64,000 bases of DNA from Pseudobdellovibrionaceae bacterium (GCA_020635235.1 JACKAF010000001.1:124001-188000), one strand, 5' to 3'. Positions 32,651-41,253 are shown, counted from the stretch's first letter. Program-made: numbers and translations. The notes: generated from the letters alone by a model not told the origin.

Positions 32651-33181
32651 CTAGGGGGAGGGTGCGCTGGCGCCCTCCCTCAAAGGGATCAACTTCGACA
32701 TATAATACTCATCGACAAATTCTTCCCCAACTCGAAGAGAGTGTCTTTTAGTCCCCTCGATTTCAAATCCGCATTTTTTGTAAAGAGCCACAGCGCGATC
32801 ATTGTGCGACATTACGGTGAGCTCCAATCTGTGCAAACCTCTCACTTCTGCCCACTCAAATAACTCTTTCATCAAATCTTTTCCAAGTCCCTTACCCGTT
32901 TGCGCAGCCAAAATGCCAATTATCAGATGGACGCTCAACCGGCGACGCCGCATCAGGCTTCCTGTTGCAATTAATATCCCTACCGGACTTTCGCCGTCTT
33001 CCGCTATCAGTACGAGAGACTGCTCCTGCCGCAAGTTGCCCTCCATCATGGCCTGCAGATTCTTCCTTTGCCGTTCGCACTCGCCCGGCTCAAAGGCCAA
33101 AAAAGAGGACTCCTGATTCAACGTAATAAAAAGATCTACCAAAGCATCCCGATCCTCAATCGTTGCTTTCCTAACTTGCAT
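32651..33181 (-). CDS. GNAT-family N-acetyltransferase
   Basis: A 176-residue acetyltransferase. Motif A (GILAAQTGKGLGKDLMKELFEWA, with Q/RxxGxG/A for acetyl-CoA) and motif B (LELTVMSHNDRAVALYKKCGFEIEGTKRHSL) are clear, the latter typical of enzymes acting on small amines or protein N termini. The acceptor is unknown. ATG 33181 is 8 nt after GGAG; it overlaps the 3' end of queG by 11 bp, so the two form one transcription unit. Confidence 0.85.
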   Translation of the reverse strand: MQVRKATIEDRDALVDLFITLNQESSFLAFEPGECERQRKNLQAMMEGNLRQEQSLVLIAEDGESPVGILIATGSLMRRRRLSVHLIIGILAAQTGKGLGKDLMKELFEWAEVRGLHRLELTVMSHNDRAVALYKKCGFEIEGTKRHSLRVGEEFVDEYYMSKLIPLREGASAPSP

Positions 33182-34217
33182 CTCGTTTTCTCCAACTTTC
33201 AATCTGGCGAACTGTTTCCACAAGCACCGGGGCGGGATCGCTAGCGCACAATGCTACAGCCGCTTGCAATTGAGGGTGCCGCGTAACGGTCATTGCGATA
33301 AGTGCGTTTCGGCGCAAACCTTCACGTTTCGCACGCGTCAAGGGGGTGCCTCCAAAATGATACTCATACGCAGACTGGTTCATCGTAGCTATCTCAAAAA
33401 GATCGGGATAGTCGCGAACCGGGATGTTTTCGGGAAGGTACCCTTCCGTTTTTTTCATGTTGTACGGGCACGCGAGCTGACAAAGATCACACCCAAAGTA
33501 GTAGGTACCGAGCCAGGGCCAATATTCTTCCGGGATAGGACCGCGGTGTTCTATGGTCCAGTACGCCAAACATTTGCGAGAATCGATGGAGTAGTCCGTA
33601 TCCAAAGCTCCCGTTGGGCAAACGCGCTGGCACTCTCGACAAGCACCGCAGCCGCCGTCTGGCAGATGCATCGCGGGGTCAACCTGGCTGGGGCTATCCT
33701 TTTCAAAATCAATGGAAGTCAAAATACCCGCCAGCAAAAGAAAGCTGCCAAGCTTCGGGTGTATGTAGCAAGTGTTCTTACCAATAAAACCCCGTTCCGT
33801 CTGTGCGGCCAGCGCCCTCTCAAGTACCGGCGCAGAGTCTACAAACACCCTCGCCTGCGCGTTTGGGTAATGCGTTTTCAACTCACGGACAATACGCGCT
33901 CCGCTCTGCCTTAATAGTCGATGGTAATCCCGAATCCGGGCGTACTGGGCCACCTGCGGCCCTTGGATCGGCAAGCTCTCACGCTGATCATAACTGAGCG
34001 CAAAGACTAAAGCGCACACAGACCCGGGAAGCAGTCCTGCCGGGTTCTCGCGCAGCGCCGAGTGGTTTTCCAAGAAGTGCATCCCCCCTTGGCGGCCTTC
34101 TCCCAACCAGCGCTTGAAGCGTCGGAAGGCCTCTGGTGTTTCCGGCGACGAGACGCCTAAAAACTCCAGACCCTCCTTCACAAAAAGTCGCTTCAATTCA
34201 GATCGTGCGAGTGCCAT
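33171..34217 (-). CDS. queG: Epoxyqueuosine reductase
   Basis: A 348-residue cobalamin- and iron-sulfur-dependent enzyme for the last step of queuosine tRNA modification. The two 4Fe-4S motifs are GCGACRECQRVCPTGAL and GCDLCQLACPYN. FGYDQRESL...YARIRDYH and RVFVDSAPVLERALAAQTERGFIGKN match the B12-binding N-terminal part of QueG; the second motif includes the catalytic Asp. The C-terminal HEAT-like helices are short. Its ATG has no strong ribosome site. No other que gene is adjacent. Confidence 0.95.
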   Translation of the reverse strand: MALARSELKRLFVKEGLEFLGVSSPETPEAFRRFKRWLGEGRQGGMHFLENHSALRENPAGLLPGSVCALVFALSYDQRESLPIQGPQVAQYARIRDYHRLLRQSGARIVRELKTHYPNAQARVFVDSAPVLERALAAQTERGFIGKNTCYIHPKLGSFLLLAGILTSIDFEKDSPSQVDPAMHLPDGGCGACRECQRVCPTGALDTDYSIDSRKCLAYWTIEHRGPIPEEYWPWLGTYYFGCDLCQLACPYNMKKTEGYLPENIPVRDYPDLFEIATMNQSAYEYHFGGTPLTRAKREGLRRNALIAMTVTRHPQLQAAVALCASDPAPVLVETVRQIESWRKRDAS

Positions 34218-34392
34218 AGAAGGGTTTTAGGCGGCGTTGTCCCACAAATCAAGCTGGTGGCGTATTCAGAGAGAATTCCCCCAATCCTGACACCCGGCCA
34301 GGAGCTCGGCGTATACAAGAAAAGGACGCCCAAAAGTCGAGCCTAGACCGTGGCATTTGCATTGCACTCTAATGACGCATAGGGGGGATTCC

Positions 34393-34734
34393 ATGAAATT
34401 GATGATTCTAGTGATCGCGCTAGCCTGGTCGACACCAGAGCTATTGGCTTGCGGCGGTTGCAATAAGGGCAAAGGGGTGAAGGCGCCCCAGGCAAGTGCG
34501 CCCACGAGTACGATTTCAGCCAGCGCTGCAACGCCGTCCGAACCTGCACCTAGGCAAGGCACTGTTCCTGTCATCCGTAGTCTTACATCGAATCAACAAA
34601 GCGCCCGTGCCTTTTCTTCTGGTTTTTTCGATTCATTTGGACAGGTTGAGCCAACGGTAGCCGCACCCAGAGGACTCGGACAACGCCAACGCGGTCTAAG
34701 ACAAGGTGGCAGTTCTCTTCGGAAGCCACGCTAA
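34393..34734 (+). CDS. Small exported lipoprotein-like protein
   Basis: A 113-residue protein with a signal sequence (KLMILVIALAWSTPELLA) ending LLACGGC, which fits a lipobox. After CGGCNKGKG the chain is low-complexity Ala/Pro/Ser/Thr, then Arg/Gly/Gln-rich (GLGQRQRGLRQGGSS). GGGGGG lies upstream of ATG 34393; the frame is open from 34357 without a ribosome site. Family unknown. It stands alone between queG (divergent) and the TrpF-like gene. Confidence 0.55.
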   Translation: MKLMILVIALAWSTPELLACGGCNKGKGVKAPQASAPTSTISASAATPSEPAPRQGTVPVIRSLTSNQQSARAFSSGFFDSFGQVEPTVAAPRGLGQRQRGLRQGGSSLRKPR

Positions 34735-34771
34735 ACTTTATCCATGCAAGTAATTCGGTTATGCTTCGGGC

Positions 34772-35446
34772 ATGAACCACCCCCGCATTCAGATCGCAGG
34801 CGTTCGCGATCTAAAAGAAGCTCTGATGCTCTCCTTCTCCGGAGCTGATCACATTGGCTTTCCTTTGGGACCCGGTATTTCTGAGGAAGAACTCAACGAA
34901 GGCGAGGTTGCGGCGATCGCTTCCAAGCTTCCCAAATGCGCCACTCCCGTGCTCATAACTTACCTGAATACCGCACTTGAGGTGCAGGCATTGGCGGACA
35001 AAGTCGGGATGACGCGCATTCAACTCCATGGCGAGATCCCCCCGGCAGAAGTCGAGAAACTCAAGAAAAATGAAAAGCTCTATCTAATAAAGAGCATCGT
35101 GATTGGAAAATTCAGCCCAGACGAAATTGTTTTTAAATACGATCCCTTCGTGGACGCCTTCATTACTGATACGTACGACCATGCTAGCAACCGCTCTGGC
35201 GCAACGGGAGTTACGCATGATTGGGGGGAAAGCCACCGCGTGGTAAAAATGACGAAGAAGCCAGTAATCTTGGCGGGTGGCCTTCGTGCCGAAAACGTCG
35301 CGTTGGCCATCGCTGCCGTACAACCGGCGGGAGTCGACGCGCATACGGGCCTAGAGGATGAGAACGGCCGCAAAGACGAACTCTTGGTCCAAGAATTTAT
35401 CAAGAACGCTAAACAAGCTTTTTCTGAGTTACCCTCCAATGGCTAA
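34772..35446 (+). CDS. TrpF-like (phosphoribosylanthranilate isomerase fold) protein lacking catalytic Cys
   Basis: A 224-residue TIM-barrel with clear TrpF landmarks: RIQIAGVRDLKEALM at the start, MTRIQLHGE near 80, DAFITDTYDH (D133, where TrpF has its general acid), GATGVTHDW, VILAGGL near 166, and GVDAHTGLE at the phosphate site. Yet the N-terminal K-x-C-G motif of TrpF reads QIAG, so the catalytic Cys is Ala9. No other trp gene is near. The gene overlaps the copper ATPase start by 8 bp, so they are coupled. Either another residue replaces the Cys or the protein has a different role; the sequence does not decide. Confidence 0.65.
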   Translation: MNHPRIQIAGVRDLKEALMLSFSGADHIGFPLGPGISEEELNEGEVAAIASKLPKCATPVLITYLNTALEVQALADKVGMTRIQLHGEIPPAEVEKLKKNEKLYLIKSIVIGKFSPDEIVFKYDPFVDAFITDTYDHASNRSGATGVTHDWGESHRVVKMTKKPVILAGGLRAENVALAIAAVQPAGVDAHTGLEDENGRKDELLVQEFIKNAKQAFSELPSNG

Positions 35447-37499
35447 ATACACTTGCCCGATGCACCCTGAAGTCACCTCCGATCGCCAAGGGAGCTGTCC
35501 TAAATGTGGCATGGCACTGGAACCGGTAGAAGTAGGTGCGCAATCAGAGCCGAACCAGGAGTACGCTTCTTTTCTAAAGCGGTTTTGGATCTCACTACCT
35601 CTTGCCGTCGCCCTATTCGTTCTAGCTATGGGAAATATGGGCAGCTCCACTACGTGGTGGATCCAATGGCTGCTTTGCACGCCCGTTGTCTTCTGGGCGG
35701 GTTGGCCATTCATCGAAAAAGCCTACCATTCGTTGCACCATTTGCGTCCCAACATGTTTACACTAATCAGTTTGGGCGTACTCACAGCGTACTTCTATAG
35801 TACCTGGGTCACGCTCTTCCCGATGTCGATATCCGGCGCAGCCGTCTATTTTGAAGCGGCCTCGATGATCACCGTACTTTCAATCATAGGACAGATTCTT
35901 GAACTCAGGGCCCGTGAAAAAACGTCCGACTCTCTCAAGCAGCTTTTGAAACTTGCTCCTGACACCGCCCACGTACTTCGTGAAGGTGAATACAAGAAAG
36001 TACATATCTGCCAGGTAAAAGTGGGCGATCTGGTGAAAGTTAGGCCCGGAGAAAAAATTCCGGTTGATGGTATCGTTGAAGAAGGAAGCAGCTCCGTCGA
36101 TGAGTCGATGCTTACGGGAGAACCTCTACCCGTAAACAAAGTAATGGGCGAACCAGTCACCGCTGGCACTCTAAACCAACAAGGTGTACTCGTATTCAAA
36201 GCAACCCACGTTGGTAAAGACACAACACTTTCCAAAATAGTTAAGCTCGTCGGCGAAGCACAAAGAAGCCGCGCCCCCATTCAAAGGATAGCAGATCAGG
36301 TTTCTGAGTATTTTGTTCCGGCTGTTTTTGGCATAGCTATCTTAACTTTTGTGATTTGGTTTGCCGTGGGCCCCGAGCCTAGGCTCTCCCACGCACTGGT
36401 AAATGCAGTGGCCGTGCTCATTGTCGCGTGCCCGTGCGCCCTGGGACTGGCCACGCCCATGTCCGTGATGGTCGCGACAGGCAAAGGAGCCGCCAACGGG
36501 ATTCTCTTCAAGAATGCGGAAAGCCTTGAAGGCCTTGCAAAGGTCACCGTATTAATTGTCGATAAGACGGGTACACTCACTCAAGGGAACCCCGCGCTCC
36601 ATCGGGTAGAATGCTTGAGCGGCTTTGAGGAAGCCACGGTTTTGCGTCTGGCCGCCTCCCTGGAGCAACAAAGTGCGCACCCAATTTCCAAAGCAATCGT
36701 CAGAGAAGCAGCGAGCAAGAAACTGACGCTGGGAACCTGCACCGACTTTCACTCCGAAACAGGCAAGGGAATTTCTGGAAACGTAGACGGAAAAGCGATT
36801 TTTGTCGGAAGCGCAACGGCCGCCACGCATATTGCCCAGAACGCGGAGAAAGCAAAATTTGGTCCCACCGAAGCGGGAAGCTCGTACATTTACGTAGTCG
36901 TAGACAATCAGCTGGCAGCTCGCTTGAGCATCCGCGATCCACTTCGCCCGAGTTCCAAGAAAGCGGTACAAGCGTTAAAAGCGCGCGGTCTCAGAGTCAT
37001 TATGGCGAGTGGCGATCGACTCGAAACCGCAGAAGCCATTGCCAAAGAAGTCGGCATCGATGAAGTGCGGGCTCCGCTGCTGCCAGAACAAAAAGGCAGC
37101 TTGGTAGCCGAGCTTAAAAAAAGTGGGGAAACCGTCGCCATGGCGGGCGATGGGATCAACGACGCACCCGCATTGAGTCTCGCGGACGTTGGCATTGCTA
37201 TGGGAGCGGGCTCGTCGATCGCACTGGAAAGCGCCGGCGTGGCCTTGATGCGAGACGATCTATTCCATTTGGCACAGGCCCACGCCCTATCCCAAAAGAC
37301 TTTGGGAAACATTCGCCAGAATCTATTTTTCGCTTTTTTCTACAACTCTTTGGGCGTCCCGATCGCTTCGGGAATTCTCTATCCGTTCTTTGGGCTTCTT
37401 CTCAGCCCAATCTTTGCGAGCGTAGCGATGAGTTTGAGCTCTGTCTCGGTAATCGGGAACGCTCTAAGGATTCGGGCCATCAAGCTGCCTGAGGCCTAA
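35439..37499 (+). CDS. Copper-type P1B heavy-metal ATPase
   Basis: A 686-residue metal-exporting ATPase. The N terminus has a short metal-binding domain of the type CPMHPEV...CPKCGM rather than a classic CxxC HMA fold. It has eight membrane helices; helix 6 holds the CPCALGLATP metal site, which marks Cu(I)/Ag(I) transport. P-domain landmarks: DKTGTLT (phospho-Asp), SAHPIS (HP motif), GDGINDAPAL, and the actuator GEPLPVNK. It exports copper from cytoplasm to periplasm. ATG 35439 lies within the TrpF-like gene; longer upstream frame has no support. Its stop overlaps that of the PP2C gene by 20 bp. Confidence 0.93.
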   Translation: MAKYTCPMHPEVTSDRQGSCPKCGMALEPVEVGAQSEPNQEYASFLKRFWISLPLAVALFVLAMGNMGSSTTWWIQWLLCTPVVFWAGWPFIEKAYHSLHHLRPNMFTLISLGVLTAYFYSTWVTLFPMSISGAAVYFEAASMITVLSIIGQILELRAREKTSDSLKQLLKLAPDTAHVLREGEYKKVHICQVKVGDLVKVRPGEKIPVDGIVEEGSSSVDESMLTGEPLPVNKVMGEPVTAGTLNQQGVLVFKATHVGKDTTLSKIVKLVGEAQRSRAPIQRIADQVSEYFVPAVFGIAILTFVIWFAVGPEPRLSHALVNAVAVLIVACPCALGLATPMSVMVATGKGAANGILFKNAESLEGLAKVTVLIVDKTGTLTQGNPALHRVECLSGFEEATVLRLAASLEQQSAHPISKAIVREAASKKLTLGTCTDFHSETGKGISGNVDGKAIFVGSATAATHIAQNAEKAKFGPTEAGSSYIYVVVDNQLAARLSIRDPLRPSSKKAVQALKARGLRVIMASGDRLETAEAIAKEVGIDEVRAPLLPEQKGSLVAELKKSGETVAMAGDGINDAPALSLADVGIAMGAGSSIALESAGVALMRDDLFHLAQAHALSQKTLGNIRQNLFFAFFYNSLGVPIASGILYPFFGLLLSPIFASVAMSLSSVSVIGNALRIRAIKLPEA

Positions 37500-38316
37500 A
37501 AAGAATAAAGGTACAATCGTCTGGTTTGGAGGGATGCCCACCGGATTCTGATACCATCCTCTGGTGGACTTCTGCCGAGAGGCGATTCATCACCTCTTCA
37601 AGGTTTCCTTTTCTCGCTCTTTCGATAATTTCATCCATGAGAAAATTATCTGACAGTCCATCGGTCGCAAGTAACAATGTATCTCGTTGTCCCAGCTTGA
37701 TACTGGGACCGATTTCTATTCGCATTTCCTGCGATCCGAGCATATTCGAAATCAAGTTGGAGTCTGGGGCCTCCAAGGCTTCGCGCTCATTCATCGCCCC
37801 GCCCTCGACAAGATAGCCGACGGGAGAATGCGGCACCGTTTGCCACTTCGTCTTCCCCTTAAGGCCAAAAAGCAAAATGAGAGAATCGCCAACGTGATAG
37901 GGACGAATACTGTCTTGGCTGACCTCTGCAATCGAAATAGTCGTCGCAGAACCCTGACCCAAACTTAGAATACGAGTGTTCGCTTCTTCTATGCCATTAA
38001 GAATAGCGTCACGTACCTGAAGGCCGCTTTTTTGACCTTTGTCGATCGCCTCCTCCAAGGCCTGCATAGCCACTTCGGAGGCCTGCGATCCCTTAGGGAG
38101 CCCGCCAACGCCGTCGGCAACGGCCAAGACAACGGTACCATCGCCGTAGGAAAACAGCCCAGCCGCGTCTTCATTTTGGTGTTTAGGAGTTTTTTCCGGA
38201 GACCGTGTCGAATAGACCGCTACTTGACCAAAGGGAAGCTGGATAACCTCGCCCACGTGCATCTCGTCTTCCAAGTAGACTTTCTTGACGAGGTCTTTTG
38301 TCTTCCAAAATAGCAT
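37480..38316 (-). CDS. PP2C-family Ser/Thr protein phosphatase
   Basis: A 278-residue PP2C (PPM) phosphatase. Metal-binding motifs are present in order: NEDAAGLF, VLAVADGVGGLPKG, LLATDGLSDN near 210, and PDDCTFILF at the end. GDSLILLF is the central strand. It removes phosphate from Ser/Thr of target proteins and would oppose a kinase. The immediately upstream gene on the same strand, 9 bp away, encodes a kinase-fold protein, so the pair looks like an antagonistic kinase/phosphatase unit. A 45-residue N-terminal beta extension precedes the PP2C core (GEVIQLPFGQVAVYSTRS). It overlaps the copper ATPase stop in convergent direction. Confidence 0.9.
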   Translation of the reverse strand: MLFWKTKDLVKKVYLEDEMHVGEVIQLPFGQVAVYSTRSPEKTPKHQNEDAAGLFSYGDGTVVLAVADGVGGLPKGSQASEVAMQALEEAIDKGQKSGLQVRDAILNGIEEANTRILSLGQGSATTISIAEVSQDSIRPYHVGDSLILLFGLKGKTKWQTVPHSPVGYLVEGGAMNEREALEAPDSNLISNMLGSQEMRIEIGPSIKLGQRDTLLLATDGLSDNFLMDEIIERARKGNLEEVMNRLSAEVHQRMVSESGGHPSKPDDCTFILFRPQAA

Positions 38317-38325
38317 GTGCGCCTA

Positions 38326-39291
38326 TTACCAAACCATGGTTTCCAAATAGCGGCGTAGATGGCCTGCTGTGGGAAATTTTTTCCAGATCAAACCAATTTT
38401 CAGCCCGCAGATGATCTCTTTCACCTGGTCGGGAACCTTCGCGTAGGCTCGTTTTCCCCCAAGCGTTTCGTGAAAAACCCGGATCATGGCGACAACGTCA
38501 TCTCGAATATTTTCCGGGCGCGGAGCGGCCCAGTGAAAAAAATCAAGAATCTTGAGATCAAAACCCAAGCCCTGCCGCCGAATGATTACGTTTTCAGAGT
38601 GTAAATCTCCGTGGTACTCCCGCGCTTGGTGGATCTGTTCCATCCCACGCGCAAGAGCATGAAGCAAGTGCAGGGCCTGGAAGTAGTGCATTCGTTGCCC
38701 TTTTTGCCTTTTGAGGAAATTGGCTAATAACTCTCCTTCGACATACTCGGACACCAGAGCCGTTACGAGCGCCCCCTCATGATAAAAGCTCTCCATTGTG
38801 TGGTACTGAATGAGCACCGAACACTCTCGGAGCTTGTGGAGCTTCTTCGCGTAGAACTTCAAAACCTTATTGCGAGGATTTCTGTGCGGAAAGAATATTT
38901 TAGCGGCCCGCAGGATTCCTGTCTCGATTTCTCGAATCAGATAGACTTCTGCCTCCCAGCCCGCGCCCAGCTGAGAGATCACCTCATACTTACTGGAAAA
39001 TCTTTTCCCGGGAGGGAAGTTAAAGGCCTCGATTTTTGTCGGCCTGGTCCTGGACTTCCTTTTCTTCCGAGCGACTTTCTTCGGGCGTTTCTTTTTTTTC
39101 TTGGCAGGTTTACGGCGCTTCGCTTTCCGCCGCTTAGGTTTGCGACGTTTTAACTTTTTCTTTTTTTTGCGCTTTGGATTCTTCTTCTTCTTCGCACGCG
39201 CGCGCCCCCGACCTCTTCGGACTCGGACCTTCTTGCGCTTTTTCTTGCGCACTTTTTTCTTACGGCGCTTCTTCTTTTTGAGTTTTGCCAT
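38326..39291 (-). CDS. Kinase-fold protein with long Lys/Arg N-terminal tail
   Basis: A 321-residue protein in two parts. Residues 1-86 are about seven-tenths Lys or Arg with scattered Ala, Pro, Val and Gly (for example KLKKKKRRKKKVRKKK), like a histone-tail or H1-type DNA-binding segment but far more basic. From about 90 a protein-kinase fold follows: glycine-rich loop SQLGAGWEAEVYL, AAKIFF (ATP Lys), then HGDLHSENVIIR (catalytic Asp and Asn) and LKILDFF in place of DFG, closer to RIO/ABC1/aminoglycoside kinase style. The C-terminal lobe is short. The tail would bind nucleic acid or acidic polymer; a role on the nucleoid is inferred. No clear ribosome site is seen. It precedes the PP2C gene by 9 bp. 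Confidence 0.82.
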   Translation of the reverse strand: MAKLKKKKRRKKKVRKKKRKKVRVRRGRGRARAKKKKNPKRKKKKKLKRRKPKRRKAKRRKPAKKKKKRPKKVARKKRKSRTRPTKIEAFNFPPGKRFSSKYEVISQLGAGWEAEVYLIREIETGILRAAKIFFPHRNPRNKVLKFYAKKLHKLRECSVLIQYHTMESFYHEGALVTALVSEYVEGELLANFLKRQKGQRMHYFQALHLLHALARGMEQIHQAREYHGDLHSENVIIRRQGLGFDLKILDFFHWAAPRPENIRDDVVAMIRVFHETLGGKRAYAKVPDQVKEIICGLKIGLIWKKFPTAGHLRRYLETMVW

Positions 39292-39317
39292 AGCTGTTTA
39301 CGTGGACAACTTGGAAG

Positions 39318-39722
39318 TTAGTCCAGAACTTCGAAGTTCTCAACTACGAGTCGGTTTCCCCAAAAGAGGAACTTGGGAGTTTTTTTCCCTTTCACCCGAA
39401 CGGCGAGCTCCCCCGCCGAACCGATGACCCGATCGAGAAGCGATGCGTTATCTGCCACAGGGAAAATTTCCCCATCCTCTCGCGTGAAAACGAGCGTGCA
39501 GGATTCCGCACCCGGTTCTTCGCACTTCACGGTTCCCCTCCATTGGATCATCGGGAGCGAAGGGGGAGGACTTAAGAGATAGCGAGGGTGTTGTTCATGA
39601 GGAGGGGCCAAAACAACGGCGGGAAGCAGAAACGCGCATAGGGTTGCCCACCACGCTGCGGTGTCCCACGCCCTTTGGGCCCTGCGACCGCCCTCAAGAA
39701 ATGAAAGCCAAAACGACTCCAT
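39318..39722 (-). CDS. Membrane-anchored small protein of unknown function
   Basis: A 134-residue protein with one hydrophobic segment near 24-42 (WWATLCAFLLPAVVLA) and a beta-rich exported-looking C-terminal domain with two Cys (CEEPGAESC) that may form a disulfide, then VFTREDGEIFPVADNASLLDRVIG and GELAVRVKGKKTPKFLFWGNRLVVENFEVLD. It resembles no family I recognise. GGGGAA precedes the ATG. Its stop is 26 bp upstream of the kinase gene's start, so it is probably the first gene of that operon. Confidence 0.55.
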   Translation of the reverse strand: MESFWLSFLEGGRRAQRAWDTAAWWATLCAFLLPAVVLAPPHEQHPRYLLSPPPSLPMIQWRGTVKCEEPGAESCTLVFTREDGEIFPVADNASLLDRVIGSAGELAVRVKGKKTPKFLFWGNRLVVENFEVLD

Positions 39723-39935
39723 TTCCCCAGTCTAAGGGAACAAGTGGTAGCAAAAATACACCGCACCGTGAAATTTCCATCATATAGGCATTTCTGAGCA
39801 TTTTCTAACCCCCTGGAATCGCTGAGTTTCATCTTTTGGGGCCCGTCCCAGAGGGTTGGCAATGATCCTGCAAAGCGAACCACTGGGCACCCGAATGCAC
39901 TTCGTGCAAGCGGGTAGCATTTAAAGGATGGCGAG

Positions 39936-40121
39936 ATGAAGGGCTCCGGCTCGACTGTAAATATCAAGGCGATCATCTTCCTCTGGGCGGTGCTTTTTGT
40001 AGTGATGATCCTTATGCTCTCCTGCACGGATTCCGGGCACCGGTACACACGCAGATCCCATAACGCTCCGGCTTTGGTAAAGTGTGTGGATGGCTTACCT
40101 GCTCCGCACGCTGTCTCTTAG
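39936..40121 (+). CDS. Small lipoprotein (61 aa)
   Basis: A 61-residue frame with a hydrophobic segment (KAIIFLWAVLFVVMILML) ending in LMLSC, a fitting lipobox with the lipid Cys at 30, then a short polar tail (TDSGHRYTRRSHN). AAGGA lies about 8 nt before the ATG. The last 32 bp overlap the start of the L,D-transpeptidase-like gene, so the two may be translated together. The 210-bp gap upstream, between divergent genes, holds nothing else I can support. Confidence 0.5.
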   Translation: MKGSGSTVNIKAIIFLWAVLFVVMILMLSCTDSGHRYTRRSHNAPALVKCVDGLPAPHAVS

Positions 40122-41253
40122 TCTATCTATCTCTACACTCGCCATTGCCGCGCCGCACAAAGCCTGTCTGGATCAAAGCACCCATGCTCAGATTATCGTC
40201 TCGACGAACGTTGATGGCCCTGAATCCGTCAAACAGCTTCACGCAATGGTGTCGGCAGGAGAAACCCTTGTCGTTCATGCCCGGAATGCGGGCCCATCAA
40301 CAAACTTGGTGCTGAAAAAACTCTACCCCGGTGATTGCATCGTGTACGAGCCCAATGAGGCAGTAGAACTCCCTTTGCAGTTCCCCGAAGAAGGAAATTT
40401 CTTCAAGAGTTTGGGCAAACTTTTTGGAATTGGACCAAGCGTAGAAAAGCTGAAGCTTGTGCCGGTCGTATATTGGAAGAAGAGAGATGGATCGCGGCAC
40501 TTTGGCCTCATCAATCCCAAAAGCCTTGAGTCAGTCAAAAAGCTACCCCTGCTGGAAATCTCTGCCGAACGACTACAGGCCTACCAGACGGACAAAAGAT
40601 TTACCGTACTTTACGTCCTGTGTCCCAAGAACCGTCAAACGGTATGCCGGCTTGAGATACGACACAAAGGCAAATGGGTGCGGGATCCCAAAACCGGGAA
40701 ACGCCTTAGTTACCCGATTCTAGGACGCGCCAATCGGACCGAAGAGCTCAGTAGAAGAATCCTCTTCGGCGGCGACACCCCCCAAGGCATCTTTTACATC
40801 TGGGGCACCATGTTTACCGCCGATCCAATATTCGGGAATACACCGAGGATTGATCTTGATGCGAACATGCCGCCGATTAACTCATATGTCTACGAACTCA
40901 ACTCCCCAGTGCTCGACGGACTGGTGCCCGCATCCGCGCGGGATGAGTATTGGATCCATGAATGGCCTCTGGCGTACAAACTTGGAAGAGCTTATTTAAG
41001 AATTCACACAAACCCGGACGAAATTGGGAATAAGGCGGCTACTGCTGTATCCCACGAAAATGAACTCTTCAACCCTACTCAAGGCTGTCTAAACGCCGGG
41101 CCGTCTATGAAGCCCCTTATTGAAACTCTCGTTCATCTCGGAGTCATCCGCAGCGAACAGATTCAAACGCCTGAACCTGCAAACTCACCGACCCTGGGAT
41201 GGAAAGTGGTCCCAAAAATTGGAACTGTCTTTCTAATTGTCCGCGATTACTAA
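40090..41253 (+). CDS. L,D-transpeptidase-like (YkuD-type) exported protein
   Basis: A 387-residue exported protein. It has a signal peptide (LLRTLSLSLSISTLAIAA), an unknown N-terminal domain to about 200, then a YkuD-like domain: GGDTPQGIFYIWG matches the TPxGxF strand, YLRIHTNPD supplies a His, and NPTQGCLNAGP gives the catalytic Cys in the S/T-H-G-C-x-N signature with Gln in place of His. L,D-transpeptidases form 3-3 cross-links or attach proteins to peptidoglycan. The altered motif makes catalysis less certain. The domain is inserted with long loops. ATG 40090 is inside the lipoprotein gene. Confidence 0.65.
   Translation: MAYLLRTLSLSLSISTLAIAAPHKACLDQSTHAQIIVSTNVDGPESVKQLHAMVSAGETLVVHARNAGPSTNLVLKKLYPGDCIVYEPNEAVELPLQFPEEGNFFKSLGKLFGIGPSVEKLKLVPVVYWKKRDGSRHFGLINPKSLESVKKLPLLEISAERLQAYQTDKRFTVLYVLCPKNRQTVCRLEIRHKGKWVRDPKTGKRLSYPILGRANRTEELSRRILFGGDTPQGIFYIWGTMFTADPIFGNTPRIDLDANMPPINSYVYELNSPVLDGLVPASARDEYWIHEWPLAYKLGRAYLRIHTNPDEIGNKAATAVSHENELFNPTQGCLNAGPSMKPLIETLVHLGVIRSEQIQTPEPANSPTLGWKVVPKIGTVFLIVRDY

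Noticed and set aside
32656..32679. A strong GC-rich hairpin at the convergent end of the secreted-protein and GNAT genes
   Set aside because: The 10-bp stem has no T run on either side and is part of the GNAT coding end, so it cannot be called an intrinsic terminator.
39572..40048. A 158-codon minus-strand frame between the kinase operon and the L,D-transpeptidase-like gene
   Set aside because: No ribosome site, no recognisable features, and it overlaps two better supported genes.
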